A stretch of 41,506 nt of DNA from an uncultured Lachnospiraceae bacterium (GCA_900318375.1 ONKG01000019.1:1-41506), one strand, 5' to 3'. Shown: positions 24,354-34,298, counted from the first letter of the stretch. The notes: a model not told the origin generated them from the letters alone. A program made the numbers and translations.

Positions 24354-24581
24354 TTAATCGATATCTACATCGATCCGGTAATCTTCCTGTGCAGAGGCGG
24401 CTTTGACAACAGACCTGATCGCCCTTGCGATTCTGCCCTGCCTTCCGATTACCTTTCCCATGTCCGAAGGCGCCACATGAAGCTGCACCCGTATATTTCT
24501 ACCCTCTTTTTTCTCGGTCACGACTACTTCATCGGGATTATCAACAAGTGCCTTCGCAATCACTTCTACCAATTCTTTCAT
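24354..24581 (-). CDS. khpA: KH-domain RNA-binding protein KhpA (YlqC)
   Basis: A small single-KH-domain RNA-binding protein of 75 aa that in other Gram-positives pairs with KhpB and affects cell division and RNA fate. It begins MKELVEVIAKALVDNPDEV and contains the KH loop in VIGRQGRIARAIRSVVKAA. The ATG at 24581 has AGAAGGA upstream; the frame extension to 24605 is not needed. It lies in its conserved place between rpsP and rimM. Confidence 0.94.
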   Translation of the reverse strand: MKELVEVIAKALVDNPDEVVVTEKKEGRNIRVQLHVAPSDMGKVIGRQGRIARAIRSVVKAASAQEDYRIDVDID

Positions 24582-24672
24582 AGACAATCCTTCTAGACCC
24601 GGCACTGAACATACCGAATCTTATTGTCAGGCGATATATGTAAAAATACTGCGCATGCCTGCAGCAGAATTC

Positions 24673-24915
24673 TTATTTAATACCAGCCTGCTTGAACAGT
24701 TTTTTGACCACAGTCGTAGGCTGCGCGCCGTTCTTGAGCCACTTCTTAGCTGCCTCGACATCTACGTCAACAGTGCCGGGATCTGTGTTGGGGTTGTAGT
24801 GTCCGATGGTGTCGATCGCCCTGCCATCCCTGGGGGTGGAAGCATCTGCGACGACGATTCTGTAAAGCGGGACCTTTTTCTCACCGATTCTTGTAAGTCT
24901 GATTTTAACTGCCAT
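24673..24915 (-). CDS. rpsP: 30S ribosomal protein S16
   Basis: S16 is an early 30S assembly protein. The 80-aa sequence [14 protein letters not shown] ... [17 protein letters not shown] ... IGHYNP is a full-length match to the family. It sits 62 bp after ffh and upstream of khpA, the standard firmicute order. A strong GGAGGA site precedes the ATG at 24915. Confidence 0.98.
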   Translation of the reverse strand: MAVKIRLTRIGEKKVPLYRIVVADASTPRDGRAIDTIGHYNPNTDPGTVDVDVEAAKKWLKNGAQPTTVVKKLFKQAGIK

Positions 24916-24977
24916 TGTTTTTTCCTCCTCTTTCTAATACGCTGACCTTCTTCAGCGCTGTTTTGTGCTGATTTATC

Positions 24978-26369
24978 TCAAAAGGGGAATCCTCCCCTTC
25001 TTGATCCGCCCATGCCGCCGAACATGCCCGAGAGGGGATTTCTCCCGCGGCGCCGGCCGCCCATTCCGCCCATCTGCTTCATCATCTTCTGCATCTGGGT
25101 GAACTGTTTGATAAAACGGTTTACTGTCGCTATATCGCAGCCCGATCCCTTTGCGATGCGGAATTTCCGCTGCGGAGTAAGGATCTTGGGGTTTGCGCGC
25201 TCCTGAGGTGTCATGCTCAGGATGATGGCCTCTGTCTGCTTCAGCTGTTTTTCATCGACTGCCCCCTCGATCATGTCCTTGCTCATTCCCATTCCGGGAA
25301 GCATCGAGAGGATACTTGACATACCTCCCATCTTGCGCATTTGTTTCATGCTCTCGAGGTAGTCGTTGAAATCGAACTTGCCTTTGCGGACGCGGCCGGC
25401 CATATCGCGGCTCTTTTCCTCGTCCTCTTTATCCAGCGCCTCCTGTGCTTTGTCGATCAGGGTCAGGACATCGCCCATACCCAGAATACGGCTGGCCATA
25501 CGGTCCGGATAAAACTGTTCGAGGTCGGAGAGCTTCTCACCCATACCTATGTAGAGGATCGGCTTTCCGGTGACCGCCTTGATGGAAAGCGCCGCACCGC
25601 CTCTGGTGTCACCGTCCATCTTGGTGAGGATCACGCCGTCGACGCCGACCTTTTCGTCAAAGGTCTTGGCCACATTGACTGCTTCCTGACCTGTCATGGC
25701 ATCGACGACCAGAACTGTCTGGTGCACCTTGACGGCATCTTTGATATCGGAGAGCTCCTGCATCATCGATTCGTCGATCTGCAGACGTCCTGCCGTATCC
25801 AGTATGATCACTGTCTCGCCGTTATCTTTGGCGTGCTGCAAGGCCGCCTTCGCGATCTGCGCGGGCCGTGTCCCGTCTTCCATGGCGAAGACATCGACGC
25901 CCTGCTTTTCGGCGTTGACCTGCAGCTGTTTGATCGCAGCGGGGCGATAGACGTCAAGTCCCACCAGAAGGGGCTTACGTCCCTTGGACTTGAACTTGCC
26001 GGCAAGCTTGGCAGCAGTCGTTGTCTTACCTGCACCCTGCAGACCAGCCATCATGATCACGGTGGCTTCCCTTCCGGGTTCGAGTCGGATCTCGGTCGTC
26101 TCGGAGCCCATCAGCTCCGTCATCTCCTCATCGACGATCTTGATCACCATCTGTCCGGGATTCAGACCGTTCATGACGTCGGCACCGATCGCCCTCTCCT
26201 GTACCGAGGAGACGAACTTCTTGACAACCTTGAAGTTGACATCCGCCTCCAGAAGCGCCATCTTGACTTCGCGCATAGCGGTCCTGACGTCGCTCTCTGT
26301 CAGACGTCCCTTGCCGCTCAGGTTCCGGAACACCTCATTCAGTTTATCGGTCAGACTCTCAAATGCCAT
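24978..26369 (-). CDS. ffh: Signal recognition particle GTPase Ffh
   Basis: Ffh binds 4.5S RNA and signal sequences of nascent membrane proteins and docks with FtsY. The 463-aa protein has the N domain, the GTPase domain with GLQGAGKTTTAAKLA (109-123), LDTAGRLQID and TKMDGDTRGGAALS, and the Met-rich M domain (about 300-445) ending in a Gly/Met/Arg-rich tail (KQMGGMGGRRRGRN). Its ATG shares one base with the ylxM stop (TAATG), so translation is coupled. Its receptor gene ftsY is at 29.5 kb. Confidence 0.98.
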   Translation of the reverse strand: MAFESLTDKLNEVFRNLSGKGRLTESDVRTAMREVKMALLEADVNFKVVKKFVSSVQERAIGADVMNGLNPGQMVIKIVDEEMTELMGSETTEIRLEPGREATVIMMAGLQGAGKTTTAAKLAGKFKSKGRKPLLVGLDVYRPAAIKQLQVNAEKQGVDVFAMEDGTRPAQIAKAALQHAKDNGETVIILDTAGRLQIDESMMQELSDIKDAVKVHQTVLVVDAMTGQEAVNVAKTFDEKVGVDGVILTKMDGDTRGGAALSIKAVTGKPILYIGMGEKLSDLEQFYPDRMASRILGMGDVLTLIDKAQEALDKEDEEKSRDMAGRVRKGKFDFNDYLESMKQMRKMGGMSSILSMLPGMGMSKDMIEGAVDEKQLKQTEAIILSMTPQERANPKILTPQRKFRIAKGSGCDIATVNRFIKQFTQMQKMMKQMGGMGGRRRGRNPLSGMFGGMGGSRRGGFPF

Positions 26370-26710
26370 TAACTGAGATCCTTTCTGATCCTGTCTGCAA
26401 TCATGCGGGACCGGACTGCCAGCGTCTCCAGGCTGTCCGCAGTATCCGCCGCCTCACTGAGCTCATCGGCAGCCTCCCGGAGGCTTTTGAACCTGCGGAT
26501 CATGCCCAGCTTGTTCTCATACCTCTTCATAAGCGCCGTCGTCCTGCGGATCAGATCATGCACCGCCTGGCGACTGATCCCCTCCTGCTCTGCAATCTCA
26601 TTGTAGGACAGGTTCTCATAGACCGCCTGCTCATAGATTTTCTGCTGATGTGCTGTAAGAAGCTGCCCGTAAAAGTCATACAGCAGCCCCTGCTCTACGA
26701 TTTTTTCCAT
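26369..26710 (-). CDS. ylxM: YlxM-family helix-turn-helix protein (SRP-associated)
   Basis: YlxM is a small helix-turn-helix protein that in streptococci binds SRP components and is nearly always upstream of ffh. This 113-aa protein has the sigma-like HTH region NEIAEQEGISRQAVHDLIRR (about 40-59) after the conserved LLYDFYGQLLTAHQ. I chose the ATG at 26710 because it begins the conserved domain. It lies only 10 nt after the -10 box of a consensus promoter, so the mRNA should be leaderless or nearly so. The frame extension to 26752 would run through that promoter and is rejected. Confidence 0.92.
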   Translation of the reverse strand: MEKIVEQGLLYDFYGQLLTAHQQKIYEQAVYENLSYNEIAEQEGISRQAVHDLIRRTTALMKRYENKLGMIRRFKSLREAADELSEAADTADSLETLAVRSRMIADRIRKDLS

Positions 26711-26719
26711 ACCTGTGCT

Positions 26720-26748
26720 ATTGTAACCACATGCCCCATGCTTGTCAA
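26720..26748 (-). promoter_or_regulatory. Consensus sigma-A promoter of ylxM-ffh
   Basis: On the minus strand a perfect TTGACA (26748-26743) and TACAAT (26725-26720) are separated by exactly 17 bp. The expected start (about 26714-26712) falls only 2-4 nt before the ylxM ATG at 26710. Confidence 0.9.
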
Positions 26749-26846
26749 GCAAACATTCTTGACTTTTTCAGGTTTTTATCCGTACTTTTTGCCGTCTCCG
26801 CTTTTTGCGTCTGTACTTCCTGTCTGCTGAAGCATCTTGCCGCAGC

Positions 26847-28058
26847 TTACTGCATCACTTCTACGCGGACATACAGAATTGATTTTCCGGGTACACCCTC
26901 CATATTTCCTTCCGCGCTGTACTCCCAGAAGTCAAAGCTGTAAGGAAAACTTAACGTCTCTTCGTGATCGATCACCCATCTTTCATATTCAGAAAGCCCG
27001 GAAAGATCGATCTGCGCCGCGCAGGTATGAAGATCTGTTCCGATCACCGGATGCAGTCCCCCGGCCTGCGCCTCCCCGCCCAGAAGCTTTAAGGAATCAG
27101 TCCAGGCGGTCTTGTCTGATCCGTCATCGGAGAGATTTTCCACAGCGCGCAATCTGAAAAGGATGGTCGGGTCGATGGCTGCCTCCGCAGACCCGGCCTC
27201 TCCCTGTGAAGGTTCCGAGGTCTGTCCCGCGCCGGAATCCTCCGCTCCGTCGGAAGACATGTCTCCCTGATCAGCTGTGTTTTCTTCCTTCTGTGTGCTC
27301 TCTTCCTTCTGCGGAAGATCACGAAGCCCATACAGTTCCACTGCCTTGCCGATCACGGTCATTGCCTCGTCAACAGCCGTATCCGCGGGGGGCTCACTCA
27401 CCTCCAGGCACAGACTGATCCGCTTTCCCTTTTCAACTGCCTTCCTGCAGTTTCTTTCGAATTGCTGATCCGGAATAAAACGGTCCCCTTCAAGATCGCC
27501 TGCGCTGAGCACGATCTCTTCGATACCGCTGTCCCCGAGCCTCTCCCAGTCGATCTTTCCGTTGTCGTCCGAGAGCAGAATGCCGCGGCTCAGATGCAGG
27601 TCAGGATTTTCCCCCGCGTAAGTGATCAGCCCATCGCTGTTGGTCAGCATCCCGATTTCAAGGGGATTGTGGTCCACTTCCTCAAGGAGAGGATAAAAAT
27701 AGTACCGCCCTCCGCTGACCACGACGATGCAGTCGTCGAAGATCTCCCGCAGCATCTGCGTAGTGCTCCTTCCCGATTCCAGAGAAGACTGGATCTCCAG
27801 AAGGAGTTCCTTTCTGGCATCCTCCGCGGCTTTTTCCTCAATATTTTTGATCTGCCCGTCCGTATAAAACTGACGGAAGCCGTCTGTCCCGTGTCTGCGC
27901 AGTCTGAAAAAAACAAACAGAGCAAACACCAGCGCGGCGATTGTCAGGCAGCTCAGGAATATTATATTGGCCAGATACAGCGAGCGCCTCTTATTGGGAT
28001 TACCCGCCGCATCCCCGTTTCGATTTAACTGACTCATTTTTTTACCCTGTTTTTCCAT
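26847..28058 (-). CDS. Membrane-anchored protein with degenerate GH25 (lysozyme-like) domain
   Basis: A 403-aa protein with a basic N-terminus, one membrane segment (about 28-52) and a large outside region. The second half follows the GH25 fold order. RGILLSDDNGKIDWERL (158-174) matches the first strand, normally 'GIDVS...G.IDW'. FERNCRKAVEKGKRISLCL (200-218) matches the next helix-strand, and FWEYSAEGNMEGVPG (377-391) the terminal 'WQYS..G.V.GI.G'. A Glu/Ser/Gln-rich insert (250-297) interrupts the barrel. The catalytic Asp of the first strand is Leu, and the later 'DVE' motif appears as AVE (305-307), so hydrolase activity is doubtful; peptidoglycan binding is more likely. It lies between ilvA and ylxM with no functional link visible. 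The start could also be 28037. Confidence 0.62.
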   Translation of the reverse strand: MEKQGKKMSQLNRNGDAAGNPNKRRSLYLANIIFLSCLTIAALVFALFVFFRLRRHGTDGFRQFYTDGQIKNIEEKAAEDARKELLLEIQSSLESGRSTTQMLREIFDDCIVVVSGGRYYFYPLLEEVDHNPLEIGMLTNSDGLITYAGENPDLHLSRGILLSDDNGKIDWERLGDSGIEEIVLSAGDLEGDRFIPDQQFERNCRKAVEKGKRISLCLEVSEPPADTAVDEAMTVIGKAVELYGLRDLPQKEESTQKEENTADQGDMSSDGAEDSGAGQTSEPSQGEAGSAEAAIDPTILFRLRAVENLSDDGSDKTAWTDSLKLLGGEAQAGGLHPVIGTDLHTCAAQIDLSGLSEYERWVIDHEETLSFPYSFDFWEYSAEGNMEGVPGKSILYVRVEVMQ

Positions 28059-28076
28059 CCGGCAAGTTCCCGCTTT

Positions 28077-28115
28077 GTTACTGTCCGCTCCCCCTCAGGG
28101 GCGCGGGCATGTAGC
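28077..28115. mobile_element. MITE-like element, short single-hairpin form, copy C (39 bp)
   Basis: The sequence starts GTTACTGTCCGC and ends GGGCATGTAGC, one imperfect hairpin with a CTCA loop, matching the end hairpin of the long forms (GTTACAGTACACG ... CATGTAAC). It is flanked by a perfect 8-bp direct repeat CCCGCTTT (28069-28076 and 28116-28123). It lies between the ilvA stop and the GH25-like gene. Confidence 0.8.
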
Positions 28116-28141
28116 CCCGCTTTCCGACATCCCGGAAACGA

Positions 28142-29404
28142 TCAGCTCCTGGTCTTGACAAGACGGGGCTTGAAGCCGTTTTTCTCGAGTATGGAAATGA
28201 TTTCCTTCTTATGCTGTGTGCCGAAGGCTTCCAGTGTGATGCGCAGCTCCACAGCGGCATTTCTGTTGATGCTCACGAACTGGTTGTGCTCGAGCTTGAT
28301 GACATTGCCGTTGGCCTGCGCGATCAGGCCGGAGACACGATGCAGCATGCCGGGCTTGTCGGGAAGCAGTACGGAAACCGTGAAAATACGATCCCGCAGG
28401 ATCAGACCCTGCTGCACGACGGAGGACATTGTGATCACGTCCATGTTGCCGCCGCTCAGGACACTGACAACCTTTTTGTCCCTGCAGTTGATATGGCGCA
28501 GTGCCGCAACAGTCAGAAGTCCGGAATTCTCGACGATCATCTTGTGGTTCTCGACCATATCCAGAAACGCGGTGACCAGTTCCTGATCGGGAACCGTGAT
28601 GATCTCATCCAGGTTTTTCTGCAGATAGGGAAAAATCCTGCTGCCCGGCGTCTTGACCGCTGTGCCGTCCGCAATGGTATTGACAACCGGCAGTGTGACC
28701 ACCTTTCCCGCTTCAAAAGAAGCCTTCAGGCAGGCTGCGCCTTCCGGCTCCACCGCGATCACCTTGACATTGGGCTTGAGATACTTTGCCAGACAGGAGA
28801 CACCTGTCGCCAGGCCTCCGCCTCCGACAGGCACCAGGATAATATCCACAAGAGGCAGGTCCTTGATGATCTCCATCGCGATGGTTCCCTGGCCCGTCGC
28901 CACATCCGGATCGTCAAAGGGATGAATAAAGGTATAGCCGTTTTCCTCTGCCAGCTTGTCCGCGTGAGCAGCCGCGTCATCATAGACATCGCCGTGAAGA
29001 ACCACCTCCGCGCCAAGAGCCTTTGTCCGGTTGACCTTGATCAAAGGTGTCGTCGTCGGCATCACGATGACTGCCTTGGCGCCGCATTCACGGGCCGCAT
29101 AAGCCACGCCCTGCGCATGATTGCCCGCGGATGCCGTGATCAGCCCGCGCTCCCGCTCTTCCTGAGTCAGTGTGCTGATTTTATAATAGGCGCCGCGCAC
29201 CTTGTAGGCGCCGGTGCGCTGCATGTTTTCCGGCTTCAGATAGACCTTTCCGCCGGTCTGCTCACTGAAATAATCCGAATAGATCAGCTCCGTGTCCAAT
29301 GTCACGCGTCCGACCGCCTCACAGGCCTCTTCGAATTTCTTCAGGGTCAGGACCTCATTCTTCTCCTTAACTGTTTTCCCGGTTTCCATGTCTTTCTGTT
29401 CCAT
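28142..29404 (-). CDS. ilvA: Threonine ammonia-lyase (threonine deaminase) with C-terminal ACT domain
   Basis: A PLP enzyme that converts threonine to 2-oxobutyrate, the isoleucine precursor condensed by acetolactate synthase. The 420-aa protein has the PLP lysine K68 in TGAYKVRGAYYK, the SAGNHAQG phosphate-binding loop, the GGGGLATG glycine loop, and one ACT domain from about 343 (VSVLLPDKPGMLHRVSGLIA). One ACT domain, not two, is the compact clostridial/TdcB-like form, so either a biosynthetic or a catabolic role is possible; the ilv genes elsewhere in the window favour biosynthesis. The ribosome site is weak (AGAAAGAAG). In related genomes ylxM usually follows ftsY directly, so this gene looks inserted. 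Confidence 0.92.
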   Translation of the reverse strand: MEQKDMETGKTVKEKNEVLTLKKFEEACEAVGRVTLDTELIYSDYFSEQTGGKVYLKPENMQRTGAYKVRGAYYKISTLTQEERERGLITASAGNHAQGVAYAARECGAKAVIVMPTTTPLIKVNRTKALGAEVVLHGDVYDDAAAHADKLAEENGYTFIHPFDDPDVATGQGTIAMEIIKDLPLVDIILVPVGGGGLATGVSCLAKYLKPNVKVIAVEPEGAACLKASFEAGKVVTLPVVNTIADGTAVKTPGSRIFPYLQKNLDEIITVPDQELVTAFLDMVENHKMIVENSGLLTVAALRHINCRDKKVVSVLSGGNMDVITMSSVVQQGLILRDRIFTVSVLLPDKPGMLHRVSGLIAQANGNVIKLEHNQFVSINRNAAVELRITLEAFGTQHKKEIISILEKNGFKPRLVKTRS

Positions 29405-29430
29405 CTTTACACTTCTTTCTGCTTGTAATT

Positions 29431-29514
29431 ATGTAATGATGCAAAGGTCAAAAGGCGGTCAGGCAGCCCCCGTCTTTAAGATACTTTTGACCCTTACAGG
29501 ATGTAGTTATGCAA
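29431..29514. repeat. Inverted repeat flanked by 14-bp direct repeats, between ftsY and ilvA
   Basis: A perfect 9-bp inverted repeat GGTCAAAAG (29446-29454) and CTTTTGACC (29484-29492) encloses a GC-rich core. Outside it lie direct repeats ATGTAATGATGCAA (29431-29444) and ATGTAGTTATGCAA (29501-29514), matching at 12 of 14 positions. It may terminate ftsY transcription; TTGACC on the right arm with TACAAG 18 bp later could be an ilvA promoter. The direct repeats also allow a mobile origin. Confidence 0.5.
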
Positions 29515-29543
29515 TATGCAAAATAACCTCTGCCCCGCTTTTT

Positions 29544-30458
29544 TCAATCTCTGTAAAACAGCGCATCCACATATTCATCCGGATTGAACCGCTGCAGATC
29601 CTCGATCTTCTCGCCGACGCCGATGAATTTGACAGGAACACCGACCTCGGACTGGACCGCAATCGCGATACCGCCCTTTGCCGTTCCGTCCATCTTGGTC
29701 AGGACAATACCGGTCAGATTGGTCACAGAGGCAAACTCGCGCGCCTGGGACACCGCGTTCTGACCTGTTGCCGCATCGAGGACGACCCAGTTTTCACGAT
29801 AGCATCCCGGGAACTCTCTGGTGATGATGCGGTCGATCTTGGAGAGCTCGTTCATCAGATTCTTCTTATTATGAAGACGTCCGGCTGTATCGCACAGAAG
29901 AATATCGATTTTCCTCGCTTTGGCCGCCTGTACAGCGTCATAAACGACACTGGCAGGATCGGATCCCTCTTTTCCGCCTATGATATCGACGCCCGCACGG
30001 CGGGCCCAGACTGTGAGCTGCTCATTGGCGGCGGCACGGAATGTATCCGCGGAAGCGATCAGGACACGTTTGCCCTGGCTCTTGTAATTGGAAGCAAGTT
30101 TTCCGATCGAAGTGGTCTTGCCTACACCGTTGACGCCGATCACCAGGATCACGGCCGGACCGTTTTCAAAATCATAGGCGTCCCCGGGCTGTTTCATACG
30201 GTCCCGGATGCCCATGATCAGTTCCTGTCTGCAGTCAGCGGCATAGCGGATGCGCTCCGCTCGCACTTCCTCCCGCAGATGGTCCAGAAGATCCTCGGTG
30301 GTCTTCACGCCGATATCGCCCATGATCATGGTCTCTTCCAGCTCGTCATAGAACTCTTCCGTCACCTTTTCATAGGAATTGAAGATCTGCTCCATGCCGT
30401 CTGTAAAAGAAGCCCTTGTTTTTTTCAGGCCTTCTTTGAGCTTGTCAAAAAATCCCAT
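29544..30458 (-). CDS. ftsY: Signal recognition particle receptor FtsY
   Basis: FtsY is the SRP receptor GTPase that delivers ribosome-SRP complexes to the Sec translocon. The 304-aa protein is the short NG form common in Gram-positives: N domain (1-90), then GVNGVGKTTSIGKLA (108-122), SADTFRAAANEQL, CDTAGRLHNK, TKMDGTAKGG, and the closing GVGEKIEDLQRFNPDEYVDALF. It directly follows smc. The gap to smc (30459-30553) holds short degenerate repeats such as CTGTACGCT twice. Confidence 0.98.
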   Translation of the reverse strand: MGFFDKLKEGLKKTRASFTDGMEQIFNSYEKVTEEFYDELEETMIMGDIGVKTTEDLLDHLREEVRAERIRYAADCRQELIMGIRDRMKQPGDAYDFENGPAVILVIGVNGVGKTTSIGKLASNYKSQGKRVLIASADTFRAAANEQLTVWARRAGVDIIGGKEGSDPASVVYDAVQAAKARKIDILLCDTAGRLHNKKNLMNELSKIDRIITREFPGCYRENWVVLDAATGQNAVSQAREFASVTNLTGIVLTKMDGTAKGGIAIAVQSEVGVPVKFIGVGEKIEDLQRFNPDEYVDALFYRD

Positions 30459-30553
30459 TTTCCCTCCCGTCTGTTATTTGATCTGTTAACGTTCTGTCTG
30501 CTTAACGTTTTATCTGCCCTATGTCCTGTACGCTTTACCTTCTGTACGCTCAT

Positions 30554-33500
30554 TTATGAAATATCTTCATCGTTGATCAGGTCCACGCTGACCATGGCCG
30601 ATACGCCCTTCTCCTGCATGGTAATGCCATACAGGCGGTCCGCCTGCTCCATGGTACCGCGTCGGTGTGTGATGACGATAAACTGGGTCCTCTCGGTCAG
30701 TTTGTGGAGATACTGGGCGAAACGGCCTACATTGCTCTCGTCCAGCGCCGCCTCGATCTCGTCGAGCAGGCAGAAGGGTGAGGGTTTGAGGCTCTGGATG
30801 GCAAACAAGAGGGCGATGGCCGTAAGGGCCTTCTCTCCGCCTGAGAGCTGCATCATATTCTGAAGCTTCTTGCCCGGGGGCTGGGCGATCACGCGGACAC
30901 CCGCCTCGAGGATATCCACATCCTCGATCAGTTCCAGTTTTCCACCGCCTCCTCCGAACAGCTCCCTGAAGACCGCATCATAAGCCTTCTGTATATCCGC
31001 GAACTGCTCGCGGAACTGTCTGCGCATTGCCTCGTCGAGCTCTGCCACGATTTTTTCAAGAGATGCGGCAGCCTCGGTGAGGTCGTCATGCTGTCCCTTG
31101 AGGAAGGTGTAGCGCTCCATGAGTTCCTTGTACTCTTCGATGGCACCCACATTGACGCTGCCCAGGGCTTTGATCTGTCCCCGAAGACCGGCAATCTCTT
31201 TTTTCATAGCCGCAAGATCGTTGAGTGTCTCGTCGCGCTGCGCTGCAGCGTCGGCGATCGTGACCTCGTATTCCTCCCACATAAAGGAGGCCTTCTGCTC
31301 GATGGTCTCTTCGAGCCGCTCACGCCTGGAAGTCAGACGGAAAACCTCTTTGTCGAGTCCCGCAATCACTTCCGCAGTGGTCTCCCTGTCCCGGGACGCC
31401 TCATCCTGCTGCCGCTGCAATTCTTCATTATCGTTCCGGAGAAGCTGAAGTTCCTCTTCCTCTTCACTCCGGACATGGTCGGAATCTGCCGCCTCCTGCC
31501 TGAGGCTTTCAATCCGCCTGTTCTTCTCTTCGATCTCCCTGCGGTCACTGTCCGCATTATCGAGGATCTCCTGCAGCTGGGAGCGCAGTGCCTCGAGCTC
31601 GCGGCGGATCCGGTCCGCATTCTGCTGCTGGAAACGCAGCGACTGCTCTGTGCGGCTGTTTTCAAGCTCCAGGGCGGAGAGAGCACTGCTGTCACTCTCC
31701 TCATCCTTCTGCCTCCTGGCGAGTTCTTCCTGCAGATGTGCCGCGGCGGCAGAAAATTCCTCTTCCTTCCTTTCGCTGGCGGAAAGGTCCCGGGCGGCAG
31801 CCGACTGCTGCGCCGCCGTCTGCTCTGCCCGTTCCAGGAGCGCGCGCAGCTCCTGCCGAAGGGTTTCCGCATTTCCGGCCGTCTCGCGGAGTTTTTCCTC
31901 CTCCTGCTGGATCCGGACACGCAGAGTATTCTGGCGGATAAACTGCTCCTGGAGAGAGCGCTTGTTTTCATCGAGTTTTCTGCGCAGGATATTGCGGCTC
32001 TCCTTGGTATCTTCGATAGTCTTTTCCTGCTTCTCAACTTCCTCTTTAAAGCGCTTTGTGCTCGCGGTCAGCTCCTCGATCTCGCGTCTTCTGCCCAGAA
32101 GACTGCTGGCATTGCGATAGGTGCCTCCGCTGATCGCGCCGCCGGGCGCAAAAAGCTCTCCCTCTATGGTCACCATGCGGACACCGTGTCCGGACCGCCT
32201 GGACGCGGCAACTGCGTGGTCGAAGGTGTCCACGATCACGGTTCTTCCCAGCAGGGATACCGCCACATCAGCGCAGCCCTCCGCGGTCTTCACCAGAGAA
32301 TCGGCCGTCCCGATAACGCCCTCCTCATCCAGCACCTTGTGTCCCGCCAGACTCTTATTATTCCGGATACTCGAAAGAGGCAGGAAAGTCGCCCTGCCCG
32401 CCTTTTCACGCTTGAGGATCTCGATCAGACGCCTTGCTGTCTCTTCATCCTTCGTGACTATATTCTGAATGCTGCCGCCAAGGGCAACTTCGATTGCCGT
32501 CTCATATTTTTTCTCCGTGGAGATCAGATCCGCCACGGTTCCGATGATTCCTGTTTCCCGGGATCTTTCCTGCATGACCCGTTTGACGCTCCCCCCGAAG
32601 CCCTCATAGCGCTCCGCAAGGTTCATGATGGCATCGAGCTTGGATTTTTCCTGATGCCAGGAAAACTGCGCCCGCTGCAGGAGTGCATCCGCATCTCCCA
32701 GAGATGTCTTGTGCTCCGCGATCTTATTCTCAATGTCCTTCTGTCCGTCCTGCATGGCGCGGATCTGCGCGCCCACCTGGCGGAATTCCTCCTTGAGAGA
32801 AAGGATGGCATCATCGGTCTGGGTCTGCTCCCCGCTGACCAGAGAGAGTTCCTTCTCCACCTCTGCCCTGCGCGCGTCCTCCTGGGCCTGCAGAGTCTGC
32901 AGACTTGCAAGCCTGGATTTCATCGTTGCCCTGCGGTCCATCTCTTCGAGGATCCCGGCACGTTTTTCCTCCAGTTCCTCCCGCAGACGCCCTACATCTT
33001 CTGCGGAAGCCGAAGCCGCTTCTCTTGCGGCGGACAGGCTTTCCTGCATGGTATCAAAAGCTTCCCGGGCCGCATGGATTTCTCTGGAAAGAGCCTTCTC
33101 CTGGGCGGTCCTCTCCGCGATGTCCGCGTTCAGGATCTTTTCCTGCTCTGCCTGCCGGCGGTTTCTCTGCTGTGCCCCGCGGATCTGTTCCTCGAGGACC
33201 TTGATATCCCCCTCGATCCTGCCGTGTACAATACTGGCGTCCGTGATCCTGCTGCGGACCGACTCGATCCTGCTGTCCAGTTCTCTCCTGCTCTCCTGGA
33301 GCTTCTCGATCCGCTGCCTGAGCAGCTCGCTCCGGGCTCTGGCGTCCTCGAGGTCAGACGCCGCTGTCGTCTCCTGCGAAGTCAGTTCCTCAAGCTGACT
33401 GGTATTTTTCTCATTTTCTATCAAAAAAGCATTTATATCCAACCGCTTTAAAGCGTCGCGCCGCTTGAGATATTCTCTGGCCTTTTCCTGCTGTCTCTCC

Positions 33501-34135
33501 AGGGACGGGATCTGCTTCTCCAGCTCACCCACAATATCCGTGATCCGCGTCAGATTGTCCCTTTCACTCTCAAGGCGCTTTAATGTCTGCTCTTTTCTAT
33601 GTTTGTACTTGACAATACCGGCCGCCTCGTCAAAGAGCGCGCGCCGGTCCTGGGGCTTGTCGGAAAGGATCCTGTCAATCTGGCCCTGCCCGATGATCGA
33701 GTAGCCCTCCTTGCCGATCCCTGTGTCATAGAAGAGCTCATTGACATCTCGAAGACGGCACACCGTCCCGTTGAGCAGATATTCGCTCTCACCGCTTCTG
33801 TAAATGCGGCGGGCTACTGTCACCTCCCTGTAATCGATCGGGAGAGCGCCGTCGGAATTATCCAGCGTGATCGCAACATAAGCAAAGCCAAGCGGCCTGC
33901 GTGCCTGCGTCCCCGCGAAGATAACATCCTGCATAGAAGACCCGCGCAGCTGCTTGACTCTCTGCTCACCCAGCACCCACCGGACTGCATCCGCGACATT
34001 GCTCTTGCCGCTGCCGTTCGGCCCCACAATTCCGGTGATGCCGTTATGAAATTCAAATTTGATCTTGTTTGCAAAGGACTTAAAGCCCTGAATCTCAATA
34101 CTTTTTAAATACAAATCTGCTACTCTTTCAAACAT
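30554..34135 (-). CDS. smc: Chromosome segregation ATPase SMC
   Basis: SMC with ScpA/B forms the condensin that organises and segregates the chromosome. The 1193-aa protein has Walker [10 protein letters not shown] near residue 38, two long coiled-coil arms around a hinge (about 510-660, with [11 protein letters not shown] and [12 protein letters not shown]), and the C-terminal ABC signature [16 protein letters not shown] with Walker [15 protein letters not shown]. The canonical start [15 protein letters not shown] corresponds to a TTG at 34114; the ATG at 34135 adds seven residues (MFERVAD). Neither has a strong ribosome site, so the start is unresolved. It lies between rnc and ftsY as in most firmicutes. 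Confidence 0.96.
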   Translation of the reverse strand: MFERVADLYLKSIEIQGFKSFANKIKFEFHNGITGIVGPNGSGKSNVADAVRWVLGEQRVKQLRGSSMQDVIFAGTQARRPLGFAYVAITLDNSDGALPIDYREVTVARRIYRSGESEYLLNGTVCRLRDVNELFYDTGIGKEGYSIIGQGQIDRILSDKPQDRRALFDEAAGIVKYKHRKEQTLKRLESERDNLTRITDIVGELEKQIPSLERQQEKAREYLKRRDALKRLDINAFLIENEKNTSQLEELTSQETTAASDLEDARARSELLRQRIEKLQESRRELDSRIESVRSRITDASIVHGRIEGDIKVLEEQIRGAQQRNRRQAEQEKILNADIAERTAQEKALSREIHAAREAFDTMQESLSAAREAASASAEDVGRLREELEEKRAGILEEMDRRATMKSRLASLQTLQAQEDARRAEVEKELSLVSGEQTQTDDAILSLKEEFRQVGAQIRAMQDGQKDIENKIAEHKTSLGDADALLQRAQFSWHQEKSKLDAIMNLAERYEGFGGSVKRVMQERSRETGIIGTVADLISTEKKYETAIEVALGGSIQNIVTKDEETARRLIEILKREKAGRATFLPLSSIRNNKSLAGHKVLDEEGVIGTADSLVKTAEGCADVAVSLLGRTVIVDTFDHAVAASRRSGHGVRMVTIEGELFAPGGAISGGTYRNASSLLGRRREIEELTASTKRFKEEVEKQEKTIEDTKESRNILRRKLDENKRSLQEQFIRQNTLRVRIQQEEEKLRETAGNAETLRQELRALLERAEQTAAQQSAAARDLSASERKEEEFSAAAAHLQEELARRQKDEESDSSALSALELENSRTEQSLRFQQQNADRIRRELEALRSQLQEILDNADSDRREIEEKNRRIESLRQEAADSDHVRSEEEEELQLLRNDNEELQRQQDEASRDRETTAEVIAGLDKEVFRLTSRRERLEETIEQKASFMWEEYEVTIADAAAQRDETLNDLAAMKKEIAGLRGQIKALGSVNVGAIEEYKELMERYTFLKGQHDDLTEAAASLEKIVAELDEAMRRQFREQFADIQKAYDAVFRELFGGGGGKLELIEDVDILEAGVRVIAQPPGKKLQNMMQLSGGEKALTAIALLFAIQSLKPSPFCLLDEIEAALDESNVGRFAQYLHKLTERTQFIVITHRRGTMEQADRLYGITMQEKGVSAMVSVDLINDEDIS

Positions 34136-34298
34136 GCCGCCCGTCAGGCCGGCATCCGCGGGAAAATAATCGCAATACGACTTTTCCTCGTGTCCGAATG
34201 CTCGTCAAGGCCTCATGGGCATTCGCGCGGTCATGACGGTCCTCAGCTTTTCCCAGGCTTTTTCCCGCTGTAATTTTTGTTATTCTCATGCCGCACGC

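Noticed and set aside
31088-33451. Very long plus-strand open frame opposite smc
   Set aside because: It is a shadow of the SMC coiled-coil region; the Leu-rich translation arises from reversed Glu/Gln/Lys codons.
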